Assembly: GCA_011056645.1 (NCBI GenBank)
Contig: DSEL01000182.1
Coordinates: 1 to 42,940, forward strand
Origin: Candidatus Atribacteria bacterium
Lineage (GTDB): Bacteria; Atribacterota; Phoenicimicrobiia; Phoenicimicrobiales; Phoenicimicrobiaceae
Length of the DNA stretch: 42,940 nucleotides
Reading direction: 5' to 3'
Below, one piece after another: positions 25,913 to 34,500 of this stretch. The notes beneath the pieces were generated by a model. It saw only the letters and a list, made by a program, of their open reading frames with translations, had not been told where the DNA came from and did not search any database. The position numbers and the translations under genes are program-made. Position 1 is the stretch's first letter; every line of letters begins with the position of its first letter.

Positions 25913-27745
25913 ATGAGGAAAAATATAAATTTAAGAAATATTGCTATTATTGCCCATGTAGACCACGGAAAGACTACACTTGTTGATGCCATGCTTAAAC
26001 AAAGCGGTACTTTTCGGGAGAACCAGGAAGTAAAAGAGAGGATCATGGATTCTAATGATCTGGAGAGAGAAAGGGGAATTACTATTTTTTCCAAAAATGC
26101 CTCCGTTTATTGGCAGAACACCAAGATTAATATTGTAGATACTCCGGGACATGCAGATTTCGGTGGGGAAGTTGAAAGAATACTTCGGATGGTTAATGGC
26201 GTTCTCTTGATTGTGGATGCCTTTGAAGGACCCATGCCCCAAACCAAATTTGTTTTGCGTAAAGCAATGGAATTAAATCTTATTCCTATCGTAGTGATTA
26301 ATAAAATAGATCGGCCAAATGCCCGACCTGCCGAAGTATTGAATGAAATCTATGATCTATTTATTGATCTGGGAGCCAATGATGACCAGATCGATTTTCC
26401 GGTTATTTACACTTCTGCACGCGCAGGTGTTTCCGGATTTTCTACGGAGGACTTGAAAGAGAATCTTGAACCTCTTTTTTCAACCATTTTGGAACATATA
26501 CCTGCTCCTTTAGTGGAATATAATGCTCCCCTGCAATTACTGGTGACTAATCTTAGTCAAGACGATTATGTAGGGAAAATAGTTGTGGGACTGATTACTC
26601 GTGGAAAAATTAAAGAAGGAGAAACCGTAACTTTAATCAAATGGGATAAGAGAAAAACATTATGTAAGGTCATAAAGCTCTACGTTTTTGAAGGATTAAA
26701 GAGAGTAGAGGTAAAAAAAGCACAATCAGGGGAGATTGTAGCTATAGCTGGAATCAGCGATGCTAATATAGGCGAGACTATTGCTTGTAAAGAAAATCCG
26801 GAAGCTTTAGCAAAAATCAAGATTGATGAACCCACTCTAACTATGGATTTTATAGTAAATAATAGTCCATTTGCCGGAAAAGAGGGTAAATTCATTACTT
26901 CTCGACATTTAAGAGATAGATTGTTTAAAGAAATTGAGACCAATGTCAGCTTGAAGGTGGAAGAAACCGAATCTACGGACACTTTTCACGTATCAGGAAG
27001 GGGAGAGCTTCATCTTTCTATATTAATTGAAAATATGCGCCGTGAAGGTTATGAATTTCAGGTGTCCAAACCCAAGGTTATTTTTAAGCATATTAATGGA
27101 GAAAAGTGCGAACCGATAGAACTGATGACCTGTGATATTCCTAAAGATACTATGGGGGCAGTTATGGAAATTTGCGGGAAAAGAAAAGCAAAATCAATTA
27201 ATATGACTGATATTGCCGATGGTCAACTTCGACTTGAATTTGAAATTCCGGCCAGAGGCCTAATTGGTTTCAGAGATGAATTTCTTACCAAGACCAAAGG
27301 TAAAGGTATCATGCACCACGTCTTTCTTAATTACCAACCCTACAAAGGGCTTATCCCTCATCGTTCCCGAGGTGTCTTAATTGTATTTGAAAGCGGCGTA
27401 ACCAGTATCTACGGTCTCTATAACGCTCAAGCAAGGGGTACCTTATTCGTTAATTCGGCTACAGAGATCTATCAAGGGATGATTATCGGAGAGAATAAAA
27501 GAACCGGAGATATGGAAGTGAATGTAGCCAAGAAAAAACATGTTACCAACATGCGTGCCAGCGGCTCAGATGAAGCGCTGCGTTTGGAAAATCCCCGCCA
27601 GTTTTCCTTGGAACAAGCATTAGATTATATTCAAGAGGACGAATTGTTAGAGATCACTCCTTCTAATATACGCCTTAGGAAAAAACTATTAAATTCGCAC
27701 TCTCGATATCAAGAGAAAAAAAATTTAAAGAAAATAGTAAGTTGA
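25913..27745 (+). CDS. typA: Ribosome-associated GTPase TypA/BipA
   Basis: TypA is a translational GTPase that binds the 70S ribosome and aids 50S assembly at low temperature and under stress. The G1 motif is AHVDHGKTT, the G2 region RERGITI, G3 DTPGHADF and G4 NKIDRP. EF-G-like domains II, III and V and the BipA-specific C-terminal domain (including [11 protein letters not shown] and [18 protein letters not shown]) are complete. I start at ATG 25913 with AAAGGA upstream, which gives 610 residues, the family norm. A DEAD-box helicase gene follows 59 bases later, separated by a hairpin. Confidence 0.96.
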   Translation: MRKNINLRNIAIIAHVDHGKTTLVDAMLKQSGTFRENQEVKERIMDSNDLERERGITIFSKNASVYWQNTKINIVDTPGHADFGGEVERILRMVNGVLLIVDAFEGPMPQTKFVLRKAMELNLIPIVVINKIDRPNARPAEVLNEIYDLFIDLGANDDQIDFPVIYTSARAGVSGFSTEDLKENLEPLFSTILEHIPAPLVEYNAPLQLLVTNLSQDDYVGKIVVGLITRGKIKEGETVTLIKWDKRKTLCKVIKLYVFEGLKRVEVKKAQSGEIVAIAGISDANIGETIACKENPEALAKIKIDEPTLTMDFIVNNSPFAGKEGKFITSRHLRDRLFKEIETNVSLKVEETESTDTFHVSGRGELHLSILIENMRREGYEFQVSKPKVIFKHINGEKCEPIELMTCDIPKDTMGAVMEICGKRKAKSINMTDIADGQLRLEFEIPARGLIGFRDEFLTKTKGKGIMHHVFLNYQPYKGLIPHRSRGVLIVFESGVTSIYGLYNAQARGTLFVNSATEIYQGMIIGENKRTGDMEVNVAKKKHVTNMRASGSDEALRLENPRQFSLEQALDYIQEDELLEITPSNIRLRKKLLNSHSRYQEKKNLKKIVS

Positions 27746-27750
27746 AAAAG

Positions 27751-27791
27751 AAATAAACTTCAATATATCTCACTTTGATCGAAGTTTATTT
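27751..27791 (+). promoter_or_regulatory. Intercistronic hairpin abutting the helicase ribosome site
   Basis: AAATAAACTTC (27751-27761) and GAAGTTTATTT (27781-27791) form a perfect 11-bp stem with a 19-nt loop. The TAGGAGAA Shine-Dalgarno starts at the next base. It may be an attenuator, an RNA-stabilising element or a temperature-sensitive structure limiting helicase translation. Confidence 0.6.
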
Positions 27792-27804
27792 TAGGAGAAA
27801 AGCA

Positions 27805-29412
27805 ATGAAAGAAATGAAAGATAAAATCAAATTTGAGCACCTTGGCCTTTCACAAGGAGTATTGGATGCTATTCACCAGAAAGGTTTTGAAGAACCATCT
27901 CAGATTCAAGCCTTGGCAATTCCTCTCATATTGGGGAATAATATCAATATCATGGCGCAGGCACAGACCGGTACCGGCAAAACAGCTGCCTTCGGACTTC
28001 CTCTAATAGAAATGATAGATCCTGACAAAAAAATTGTACAAGCCCTTATCATTACTCCTACAAGGGAGCTTGCCATACAGGTTTGCGAAGAGATTAGCTC
28101 ATTAAGGGGAGATTCCGGCATCCAGGCCATTCCTATCTATGGAGGGCAATCAATCGACCAGCAATTGAGGCGCCTTAAAAAAGGAGTGCATATTGTGGTG
28201 GGTACACCCGGCAGAGTAATTGACCACCTAAACAGGAAGACGCTTAATCTTAAGGATATCGAATATCTGATCCTTGACGAAGCTGATGAAATGCTTAATA
28301 TGGGATTCATTGAGGATATGGAAGAGATCATGAAACACACTAATCCAAAGAAAAGGACTTTTTTGTTTTCAGCTACCATGCCCGCAAAGATTAAAGCGCT
28401 CGCTAGTAAATACATGGCAGATTACAAATTTATCACTGTCGAGAAACAGCAGCTGACCGCCGATCTTACCGAACAGATCTATTATGAAGTCAAAGCTGCC
28501 GACAAATTCGAGGCGTTGTGCCGGATCATTGATATTGAAGAAGATTTTTACGGATTAGTTTTTTGCCGAACAAAGAATGATGTCGCTGATGTTGCCGGCC
28601 ATCTTGTTGAAAGAGGGTATGATGCTGATGCGATTCACGGTGACATTTCACAGGCACAAAGAGAAAAAACCCTGGATAAGTTAAAGAAAAAGAAGATCAA
28701 CGTACTGGTGGCAACCGATGTGGCTGCGCGTGGTATAGATGTTAGCAATATGACCCATGTGATTAATTATTCTCTTCCTCAAGACCCCGAATCCTATGTG
28801 AATAGGATTGGCCGCACAGGAAGGGCGGGTAAACAGGGAACGGCCATCACCTTTATTACTCCGAGCGAGTATAACCGGTTGATGTTTATTCAGCGCATCG
28901 CTAAGACCGATATAAAAAAGTCAAAAGTACCAAGGATCAAGGATATAATTAACGCAAAAACAAAGAAGATAAACGAAGATATAACTGCTATTGACAGCGA
29001 AAAGGTAGATAATACTTATTATAATTGGGCTAAAAAACTTCTTGAGGACAATAACCCAACCCAGATACTGGCCAAGTTACTAAATTACAGTTTTGATGAT
29101 AAACTTAATCCCGGCTTATATAATGAAATACAAGATCTATCAAGCAGAAACCGGAAGATAGAAATGGAAGGCACCACCAGGTTATTTATAGCCTTGGGTA
29201 AGAAAGATAAGATAAGTCCCAGTAAACTGGTAAAGTTTATTATCCAAAATACAGGGGTTAGGAATTCTGCCATTGATCAGGTGGAAGTATATAATGATTT
29301 TTCCTTTATCACCGTGCCTTTTAAAGAAGCAGAAATTATCTTGGGAATCTTTCAAAAAAAATCCGGGAAGAAGAAATCATTGGTAGTAAAAGCCAGAAAA
29401 AAAGCAAAATAG
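27805..29412 (+). CDS. DEAD-box RNA helicase, DeaD/CsdA type
   Basis: This ATP-dependent RNA helicase probably acts in ribosome assembly and RNA decay. Motifs: Q-motif region PSQIQALAIP, AQTGTGKT (53-60), PTRELA, DEAD (158-161), SAT (189-191), HGDISQAQRE, and NRIGRTGRAG, where Asn replaces the usual His of motif VI. The C-terminal extension (about residues 400-535) ends in a DbpA-type RNA-binding domain and a Lys-rich tail, as in DeaD/CsdA. I start at ATG 27805 after TAGGAGAA. It lies downstream of typA in the same direction. Confidence 0.93.
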   Translation: MKEMKDKIKFEHLGLSQGVLDAIHQKGFEEPSQIQALAIPLILGNNINIMAQAQTGTGKTAAFGLPLIEMIDPDKKIVQALIITPTRELAIQVCEEISSLRGDSGIQAIPIYGGQSIDQQLRRLKKGVHIVVGTPGRVIDHLNRKTLNLKDIEYLILDEADEMLNMGFIEDMEEIMKHTNPKKRTFLFSATMPAKIKALASKYMADYKFITVEKQQLTADLTEQIYYEVKAADKFEALCRIIDIEEDFYGLVFCRTKNDVADVAGHLVERGYDADAIHGDISQAQREKTLDKLKKKKINVLVATDVAARGIDVSNMTHVINYSLPQDPESYVNRIGRTGRAGKQGTAITFITPSEYNRLMFIQRIAKTDIKKSKVPRIKDIINAKTKKINEDITAIDSEKVDNTYYNWAKKLLEDNNPTQILAKLLNYSFDDKLNPGLYNEIQDLSSRNRKIEMEGTTRLFIALGKKDKISPSKLVKFIIQNTGVRNSAIDQVEVYNDFSFITVPFKEAEIILGIFQKKSGKKKSLVVKARKKAK

Positions 29413-29433
29413 AGCCGGGATGGATTGGGTAAT

Positions 29434-29468
29434 TTTTCTTTATGTAAATATATTATAAATAAAGAAAA
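29434..29468 (+). promoter_or_regulatory. Hairpin abutting the TspO-like gene ribosome site
   Basis: TTTTCTTTAT (29434-29443) and ATAAAGAAAA (29459-29468) pair perfectly over 10 bp with a 15-nt AT-rich loop. The GGAGG Shine-Dalgarno begins at 29469. The preceding Ts do not follow the stem, so it is a poor terminator on the plus strand; a regulatory leader structure seems likelier. Confidence 0.5.
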
Positions 29469-29480
29469 GGAGGAGATGTC

Positions 29481-30272
29481 ATGAATAATACTCGGTTAAG
29501 AAAAACTTTATCAATTTTGAATTTATTAAGCTTTGTAGCTATGGTTATCATAAACTATCTTGCTGTCGCCCTTCCCTTAAATAACCAGACAACCGGTGAG
29601 TTATCTGACCAATACCCCAACTTGTTCGTTCCGTCAGGATTTACTTTTTTAGTTTGGGGAGTAATCTATCTATTACTGGCTATTTTCATTATTTACCAGT
29701 TGGTCTATGCTTTTAGAAAGAATATGCAAAATATTTCTTTCCTGGAAAAAATAGGTATTCTGTTTTTCGTTTCTTCTCTTGCCAATTTTGGCTGGATTTT
29801 TGCCTGGCACTTTGAAATGGTCTCTTTATCCCTTTTTCTTATGTTAATCCTGTTGGGTTCTTTAATCGCTATCTATATAAAACTACAGGTTGGTAGATCG
29901 GATTCCTCAAGATCTGAAAAATACTTGGTTCATCTTCCTTTTAGTGTGTATCTTGGTTGGATTACCATAGCCACGATTGCCAACGCCACCGCACTTTTGG
30001 TAGATCTTAACTGGAACCGATTTGGACTCAGTGAACCATTTTGGACTATAGCTGTCATCATTATCGGTATCGCTATCTCACTTACGATACTTTTTAATCG
30101 AAAAGATATTTTCTACTGCCTGGTAGTGGATTGGGCTTTATTTGGGATACTAATAAAACGACTTACTGCCGATGCTGTGCCAGTTCAAAGTATAATCACA
30201 GTTGCTATCATTGGATTAACTGTTATTTCGCTTGGAATAATAGTACAGATAATAAGAAGGAAAGTTTACTAA
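29481..30272 (+). CDS. TspO/MBR-related tryptophan-rich membrane protein
   Basis: The 263-residue protein has about seven hydrophobic helices. The stretch NLFVPSGFTFLVWGVIYLLL and the LANFGWIFAWHFEMVSLSLF segment match the TspO/MBR (tryptophan-rich sensory protein) pattern of Trp/Pro-rich helices, here in a longer form than the usual 150-180 residues. TspO proteins bind porphyrins and other ligands in membranes, but the long relatives have no defined role. A strong GGAGG lies upstream, just after a hairpin. Context gives no clear partner. Confidence 0.75.
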   Translation: MNNTRLRKTLSILNLLSFVAMVIINYLAVALPLNNQTTGELSDQYPNLFVPSGFTFLVWGVIYLLLAIFIIYQLVYAFRKNMQNISFLEKIGILFFVSSLANFGWIFAWHFEMVSLSLFLMLILLGSLIAIYIKLQVGRSDSSRSEKYLVHLPFSVYLGWITIATIANATALLVDLNWNRFGLSEPFWTIAVIIIGIAISLTILFNRKDIFYCLVVDWALFGILIKRLTADAVPVQSIITVAIIGLTVISLGIIVQIIRRKVY

Positions 30273-30710
30273 AAAAAATAAGCAGCGCCATTCAGGAAGA
30301 AAGAGTAAAATTAAGAAGAATAAATTTATGCAAATCATAACTCTAATTAACCAAAAGAGTAGAATAGAAAAGCTTTCTTCAAAAGCTTAACAAACATTAA
30401 AAATTAAGAGAGCGATTTAAGCAATTTTCATAGATTTCCGAAGATACGGCCTTCATCAATGTAGATATAACAATAGTTTCTTCAGTTTTAGAAGAGATCA
30501 TTAGTGAGACGCTGGATTTTTTTAGCCTCCAAATTTTCCTGTTTTTGCCTTTCCTTTGAAATTTCCCATTAATCATTCGAATTAATTATTACTTCTTCAG
30601 AAGGCATATATGCTTAGATGACCGGCCAGGTGATGTCGGTTTTTAGTTTTGATAAAAATTATATACTGCTTCCGCGAAAACAATAGTAGGAATCCATTCT
30701 ATAAAAAAAT

Positions 30711-30739
30711 TTGACATCAGATAGGAAAAATTTTATTAT
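30711..30739 (+). promoter_or_regulatory. Promoter of the ROK regulator gene
   Basis: A perfect TTGACA (30711-30716) is followed after 17 bases by TATTAT (30734-30739). The start of the regulator lies 130 bases downstream. Confidence 0.7.
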
Positions 30740-30742
30740 ATA

Positions 30743-30765
30743 CTTAGTTAGTAAAATTAATTAAG
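30743..30765. promoter_or_regulatory. Candidate ROK operator
   Basis: CTTAGTTAGT and ATTAATTAAG form an imperfect palindrome (8 of 10 pairs, 3-base centre) immediately after the -10 box. The TTAGTTWR...AACTAA style is reminiscent of XylR/ROK operators. The position at the transcription start would suit autorepression. Confidence 0.45.
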
Positions 30766-30869
30766 AAAGCATATTTAAGTACAAGCTAATATAAAAGTAT
30801 AATAAAAAACATGATAAGGATAAAGAGAACCTATTTTCTGTTAAAAAAAACAGAAGGGGGAATAGTTTA

Positions 30870-32015
30870 GTGGAAATAAGGAATATAAATAAAGGTTTGA
30901 TATTAAGAACGATTGAGAAAAATGGTCCTATTTCAAGAGCAGATGTTGGTAAAATAATAGGTTTAACCCCTCCCACCATCTCTGCCATTGTTAAGGATTT
31001 AATGGAGAGAGATATCGTTCAGGAAATTGGGAAAGGAGATTCTTCAGGAGGAAAGAAACCAATATTATTAAAAATAAATTCAAAAACAGCTTATATGATT
31101 GCAGTTGACTTGGGAGGAGAAAATGGTATCAGAGTAGCCTTGATGGATTTATCTTACCATATTATTAAAGAGAAGTTTGGTCCCAAGATGGAATCTTTAA
31201 ATGGCCAAAAATTAAAAAAATCTCTGAGTTTTTTATTAAAAGATTTTATAAAAGAAATAAATATTTCTCAAGAAAAAATATTAGGGATAGGTATTGGCCT
31301 ACCGGGAATTATTGATAGTAAATTAAAAAAAGTGACTGGTACTCCTTATTTAAACTGGGAAATGTCTTTGGATGATTTAACCTTAGAAGAAATTGGAATA
31401 CCCGTTGCTCTTGAGAACGATGTGAATCTGATGGCCTTAGGCGAGAAGACCAAGGGGGTAGCCCAAAAGATTAACAACTTTGTCTTTGTGGGAGAAAGAA
31501 CCGGAATAGGTGCCGGCATTATCATTAATAGGAAACTTTATAAAGGGGCTAATAACGCTGCTGGTGAGGCAGGATATCTATTTATTGATCCCAAATACGC
31601 CTCGAAGAGCATTAGAGATTATGGCTGTTTGGAAAAATTAGCCAGTTATAAAGTTATTGTAGAAAAAGCAAGAAAAAAATTGGGCAAGAATATCAAGGTT
31701 ATAGAAATATTTAAAATGGCTGCCCAGGGTGACGGCATTGCTCTTAATATTGTACAAGAAACTCTAAAATATCTTGCTTACGGTATTGCAAACATATCCT
31801 GTGTACTTGATCCGGAATTAGTAATCATCGGAGGAGGAATTTCAATTTTACCAGCAAGATTTTTAGAAGAAATGAAGATGAATATCAGAAAAATAATCCC
31901 TTTTGTTCCCAAGTTGGAATTTTCTAAATTAGGTGAAGACGGCGTTTTAATTGGAGCAGCAGTCATGGTGCTTGAGCCTTTAAAAAAGAAAGGATTGATA
32001 GTAATTAATAAATAA
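30870..32015 (+). CDS. ROK-family transcriptional regulator
   Basis: The N-terminal 75 residues are a winged-helix DNA-binding domain (LRTIEKNGPISRADVGKIIG, LTPPTISAIVKDLM). The rest is a ROK sugar-kinase-like domain with AVDLGGENGIRVALM, GIGIGLPGIID and ALENDVNLMALGE. The usual zinc cluster CxCGxxGC is reduced to DYGCLEK, so it may not bind zinc and is probably a sensor rather than a kinase. GTG is used after AGAAGGGGG. Such proteins (XylR, NagC, Mlc) repress sugar genes until the sugar binds. It heads the sugar locus to 39307. Confidence 0.9.
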   Translation: MEIRNINKGLILRTIEKNGPISRADVGKIIGLTPPTISAIVKDLMERDIVQEIGKGDSSGGKKPILLKINSKTAYMIAVDLGGENGIRVALMDLSYHIIKEKFGPKMESLNGQKLKKSLSFLLKDFIKEINISQEKILGIGIGLPGIIDSKLKKVTGTPYLNWEMSLDDLTLEEIGIPVALENDVNLMALGEKTKGVAQKINNFVFVGERTGIGAGIIINRKLYKGANNAAGEAGYLFIDPKYASKSIRDYGCLEKLASYKVIVEKARKKLGKNIKVIEIFKMAAQGDGIALNIVQETLKYLAYGIANISCVLDPELVIIGGGISILPARFLEEMKMNIRKIIPFVPKLEFSKLGEDGVLIGAAVMVLEPLKKKGLIVINK

Positions 32016-32087
32016 AAAATGAAATAATTTATAATTTTAATATAGCAATGATAACATAATAAATTCAACCGGACTAAAAAATAATCC

Positions 32088-32126
32088 AAAAAAGGCGGTG
32101 AGGCGTATATAAAATAAATATTATTT
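32088..32126 (+). promoter_or_regulatory. Purine-rich GGCGGTGA motif and AT palindrome
   Basis: AAAAAAGGCGGTGAGG (32088-32103) lies 80 bases before the binding-protein start. The motif resembles those at 17321-17335 and 39608-39622. AAATAA-ATA-TTATTT (32112-32126) is a perfect small palindrome just after it. The binding-protein gene has its own TAAGGAGG further down, so this motif is not its ribosome site. Confidence 0.35.
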
Positions 32127-32182
32127 ACTTTAAAAAGACTACTGATCTAATATCTAATAAAGTTTTAAGGAGGATTTCTGAA

Positions 32183-33133
32183 ATGAAAAGTTATCTTAAA
32201 TTATCTATTTTGATTGTGTTAATGATGGGTTTAATTTTGGGAAGTTTTTCTGTTTCCTTTGCTCAAAAGAAAGAAGTAGCCGTATTACTGCCGGGGACGG
32301 TAGAGTTTTTTAGCGTTATGCGCAGAGGAATAGATCAAGCAGCTCTCGATCTTGGTTTAAATATTACCTATGCAGATGCCGAGTGGGATGCCGGGAAGCA
32401 GCTCTCTCAGGTAGAAAACTTTATTGTAAAAAAAGTGGATGCAATTATGCTTTGTGCTGCAGACAATATGGCATTACTTCCCGCAGTAAAACTTTGTAAT
32501 GATGCTAATATTCCCTTAATATCTTTTACCAATTCCCTGGGCACAGATCCTGAAGGGAAATACGCGGGAGTTGTATCTTATATCGGAAGGTCTGAAATTG
32601 GTGCCGGAATTATTCAGGGAGAAATGGCGGAGCTGCTCCTGGGAGATAAAGCGGCCAGTATTGTACTCATTGAAGGTAATCCGGGAACTGCCCCCCAAAG
32701 AATGCGCGAAGAGGGATTTTTGAAAATTGCAGCCAAACATCCGAATTGGACTGTTGTGGAGAAGAGACCCATAGAGGGTTGGACCAAAGAAGGCGCACTG
32801 GCTTTCATGGAAGCATTTCTGCAAAGCGGTAGAAAAGTTGATTTAGTGAGCTGTCAGTGGTGGAGTGGAGCTATTGCAGCAGCCATGGCCTTGGAAGAAG
32901 CAGGTGTAACCGGAGTGTATGTTACCGGTCTGGAGTATGCCAAAGAATTAGTTCCTTATATAAAAGAAGGAAGAGTTACTGGCAGTACCTATTTTTCAGT
33001 GGTCGAAGAGGGCTATAAAGCAGTAGAGACGACCGCTAAATATTTGAATGGCGAAACGGTACCATCATTTGTAGAAATTAAGCATATCATTGTAACAAAA
33101 AATAATGTAGATAAGTTTGTTCCTGAGATGTAA
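32183..33133 (+). CDS. Sugar ABC transporter substrate-binding protein (RbsB-like)
   Basis: A 316-residue type I periplasmic binding protein with a clear signal peptide (hydrophobic core about 7-24, cleavage near SFA-QKK). The mature part follows the ribose/erythritol-binding pattern: VLLPGTVEFFSVMRRGIDQAA, then VDAIMLCAADNMAL and ANIPLISFTNSLG, with later IVLIEGNPGT. AAGGAGG is well placed. It is the capture component of the transporter whose ATPase (34501) and permease (36027) are in the same run. The ligand is unknown; the locus enzymes point to a phosphorylatable sugar or amino sugar. Confidence 0.88.
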   Translation: MKSYLKLSILIVLMMGLILGSFSVSFAQKKEVAVLLPGTVEFFSVMRRGIDQAALDLGLNITYADAEWDAGKQLSQVENFIVKKVDAIMLCAADNMALLPAVKLCNDANIPLISFTNSLGTDPEGKYAGVVSYIGRSEIGAGIIQGEMAELLLGDKAASIVLIEGNPGTAPQRMREEGFLKIAAKHPNWTVVEKRPIEGWTKEGALAFMEAFLQSGRKVDLVSCQWWSGAIAAAMALEEAGVTGVYVTGLEYAKELVPYIKEGRVTGSTYFSVVEEGYKAVETTAKYLNGETVPSFVEIKHIIVTKNNVDKFVPEM

Positions 33134-33217
33134 AAATATAGTTTTTAGCCAAATTACAGGTAATATCTTTAATTAAAATTAAGAGGGGGCAATACTTAAA
33201 ACATTTAAGTTAAATAA

Positions 33218-34471
33218 ATGAAGCAAAAATGGATTGGTACTCAGATCGTTTTAAATCATATCACAAATAACTCATTAGGCAAAAATGATTATTTAAAAAA
33301 GAAGCTGGCAACAGCTAAAGAGTTTCTTGACCTGGAGGCTTTAATCATATGGCCGGATCTCAACAAAAAAAATCTTGATTTAGTTAGAGAAATCTGTACG
33401 GATTTTAAAATAAAGACTTATCTCTGGTATCCTGTTTTAGCTGATATTCTCGGTTTTAAAATAGAACGGGAGCAAGCAATAGAAACATTCGACGGATTAT
33501 ATGGTTATGGTAAAAATGGCTGTTGGGATAAATTGGGAGAGGGGGAGGAAGATTTTTTATTCCTTTGCCCTAACGATGGAGAGCATATAAGACGAATATT
33601 TGACCAATATCAGAATAAAATAACAGAAAGTAGCCTTGATGGGGTCTTTTTAGATCGAATTCGCTTTCCTTCTCCTTCCAATGGCTTTGAACTCCTTTTT
33701 TCTTGCTTTTGTCAGTTTTGTCGGAAAAAATTTTATACTCAATATGATGAGGATTTAGAAAACTATCGGAACCAGGCAAAAGCCGTTTTTGAAAAACTTA
33801 AAACTATGGATATCACTTATTTGCGAACTTGCCAATCCTTTTCCGATATGATTATTCCAGGTAATCTAAAAAAATTTTATGATTTCCGTAAACAAAATAT
33901 TTATCAGGCGGTAAAAATCTTTGCTGATAAGGCAAAACAAATGGGTAAAATTGTAGGAGTTGATTTATTTGCCCCCTCTTTGGCTCCTTTAGTGTCTCAA
34001 GATTACCGGTTATTAGCCAAGACCTGTGACTGGATAAAGCCGATGATCTATGGTCATGCCTCAGGTCCGGCAGGTCTTCCCCTGGAATTATCTTGTTTTA
34101 TGAAAGCGATCTTAAATATGAATCCCACCCTGGACGAAAGCCAGTTCATCCGGGAGATAAGTCGAATCATCGGGGTGGACTTGCCGACCCAAATAAATGA
34201 TCTGTTAAAGAATGGTATTTCCGAAAATATCATTTACCTTGAGATGCAAAGAATAAAGGAACTTGATTTAGGAGAAAATGTCAACATCTATGTAGGAATC
34301 GAGGCAGTGCAAATACCCGGATTATGCCATATTACCGCAAAAATTTTGAAAAAATATTTAGAATCCCTGGCAGAGACGGAGGTTAAAGGCATGGTTTTAT
34401 CCTGGGATTTATTGAAAATACCCGACGAAAATTTAAAAACCGTAGGTGATTTCTTATCGACACAGTCATAA
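33218..34471 (+). CDS. Unrecognised TIM-barrel-like, possible glycoside hydrolase
   Basis: This 417-residue protein has no signal peptide, so it is probably cytoplasmic. The motif LDGVFLDRIRFP resembles the DGIHFDRIRYP-type strand of putative glycoside hydrolases (DUF4015/GHL families), and LEALIIWPDL, KTYLWYPVL, GVDLFAPSL and KPMIYGH look like repeated barrel strands. I cannot assign a family firmly. It contains a CFCQFCRKKF segment, a potential metal site. Its ribosome site is weak; a GGGGGC motif lies about 30 bases upstream. Position between the binding protein and ATPase genes suggests it processes the imported ligand. Confidence 0.6.
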   Translation: MKQKWIGTQIVLNHITNNSLGKNDYLKKKLATAKEFLDLEALIIWPDLNKKNLDLVREICTDFKIKTYLWYPVLADILGFKIEREQAIETFDGLYGYGKNGCWDKLGEGEEDFLFLCPNDGEHIRRIFDQYQNKITESSLDGVFLDRIRFPSPSNGFELLFSCFCQFCRKKFYTQYDEDLENYRNQAKAVFEKLKTMDITYLRTCQSFSDMIIPGNLKKFYDFRKQNIYQAVKIFADKAKQMGKIVGVDLFAPSLAPLVSQDYRLLAKTCDWIKPMIYGHASGPAGLPLELSCFMKAILNMNPTLDESQFIREISRIIGVDLPTQINDLLKNGISENIIYLEMQRIKELDLGENVNIYVGIEAVQIPGLCHITAKILKKYLESLAETEVKGMVLSWDLLKIPDENLKTVGDFLSTQS

Positions 34472-34500
34472 ATCAAAAAAAAGAAAAAGTAATATTAGAA

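Larger units (their letters stand above)
30273..30869. other. Non-coding spacer before the ROK gene
   Basis: This roughly 600-base stretch has no open gene. On the minus strand, around 30590-30510, one frame reads like real protein (EISKERQKQENLEAKKIQ) but is broken by stop codons, so a decayed gene is possible. The 3' part carries a promoter (30711-30739) and an operator-like palindrome (30743-30765) for the ROK gene. Confidence 0.45.

Noticed and set aside
30131-30340. Small open frame overlapping the end of the TspO-like gene
   Set aside because: It is out of frame with the clear membrane protein and lacks a ribosome site; the Cys-rich reading is an artefact.
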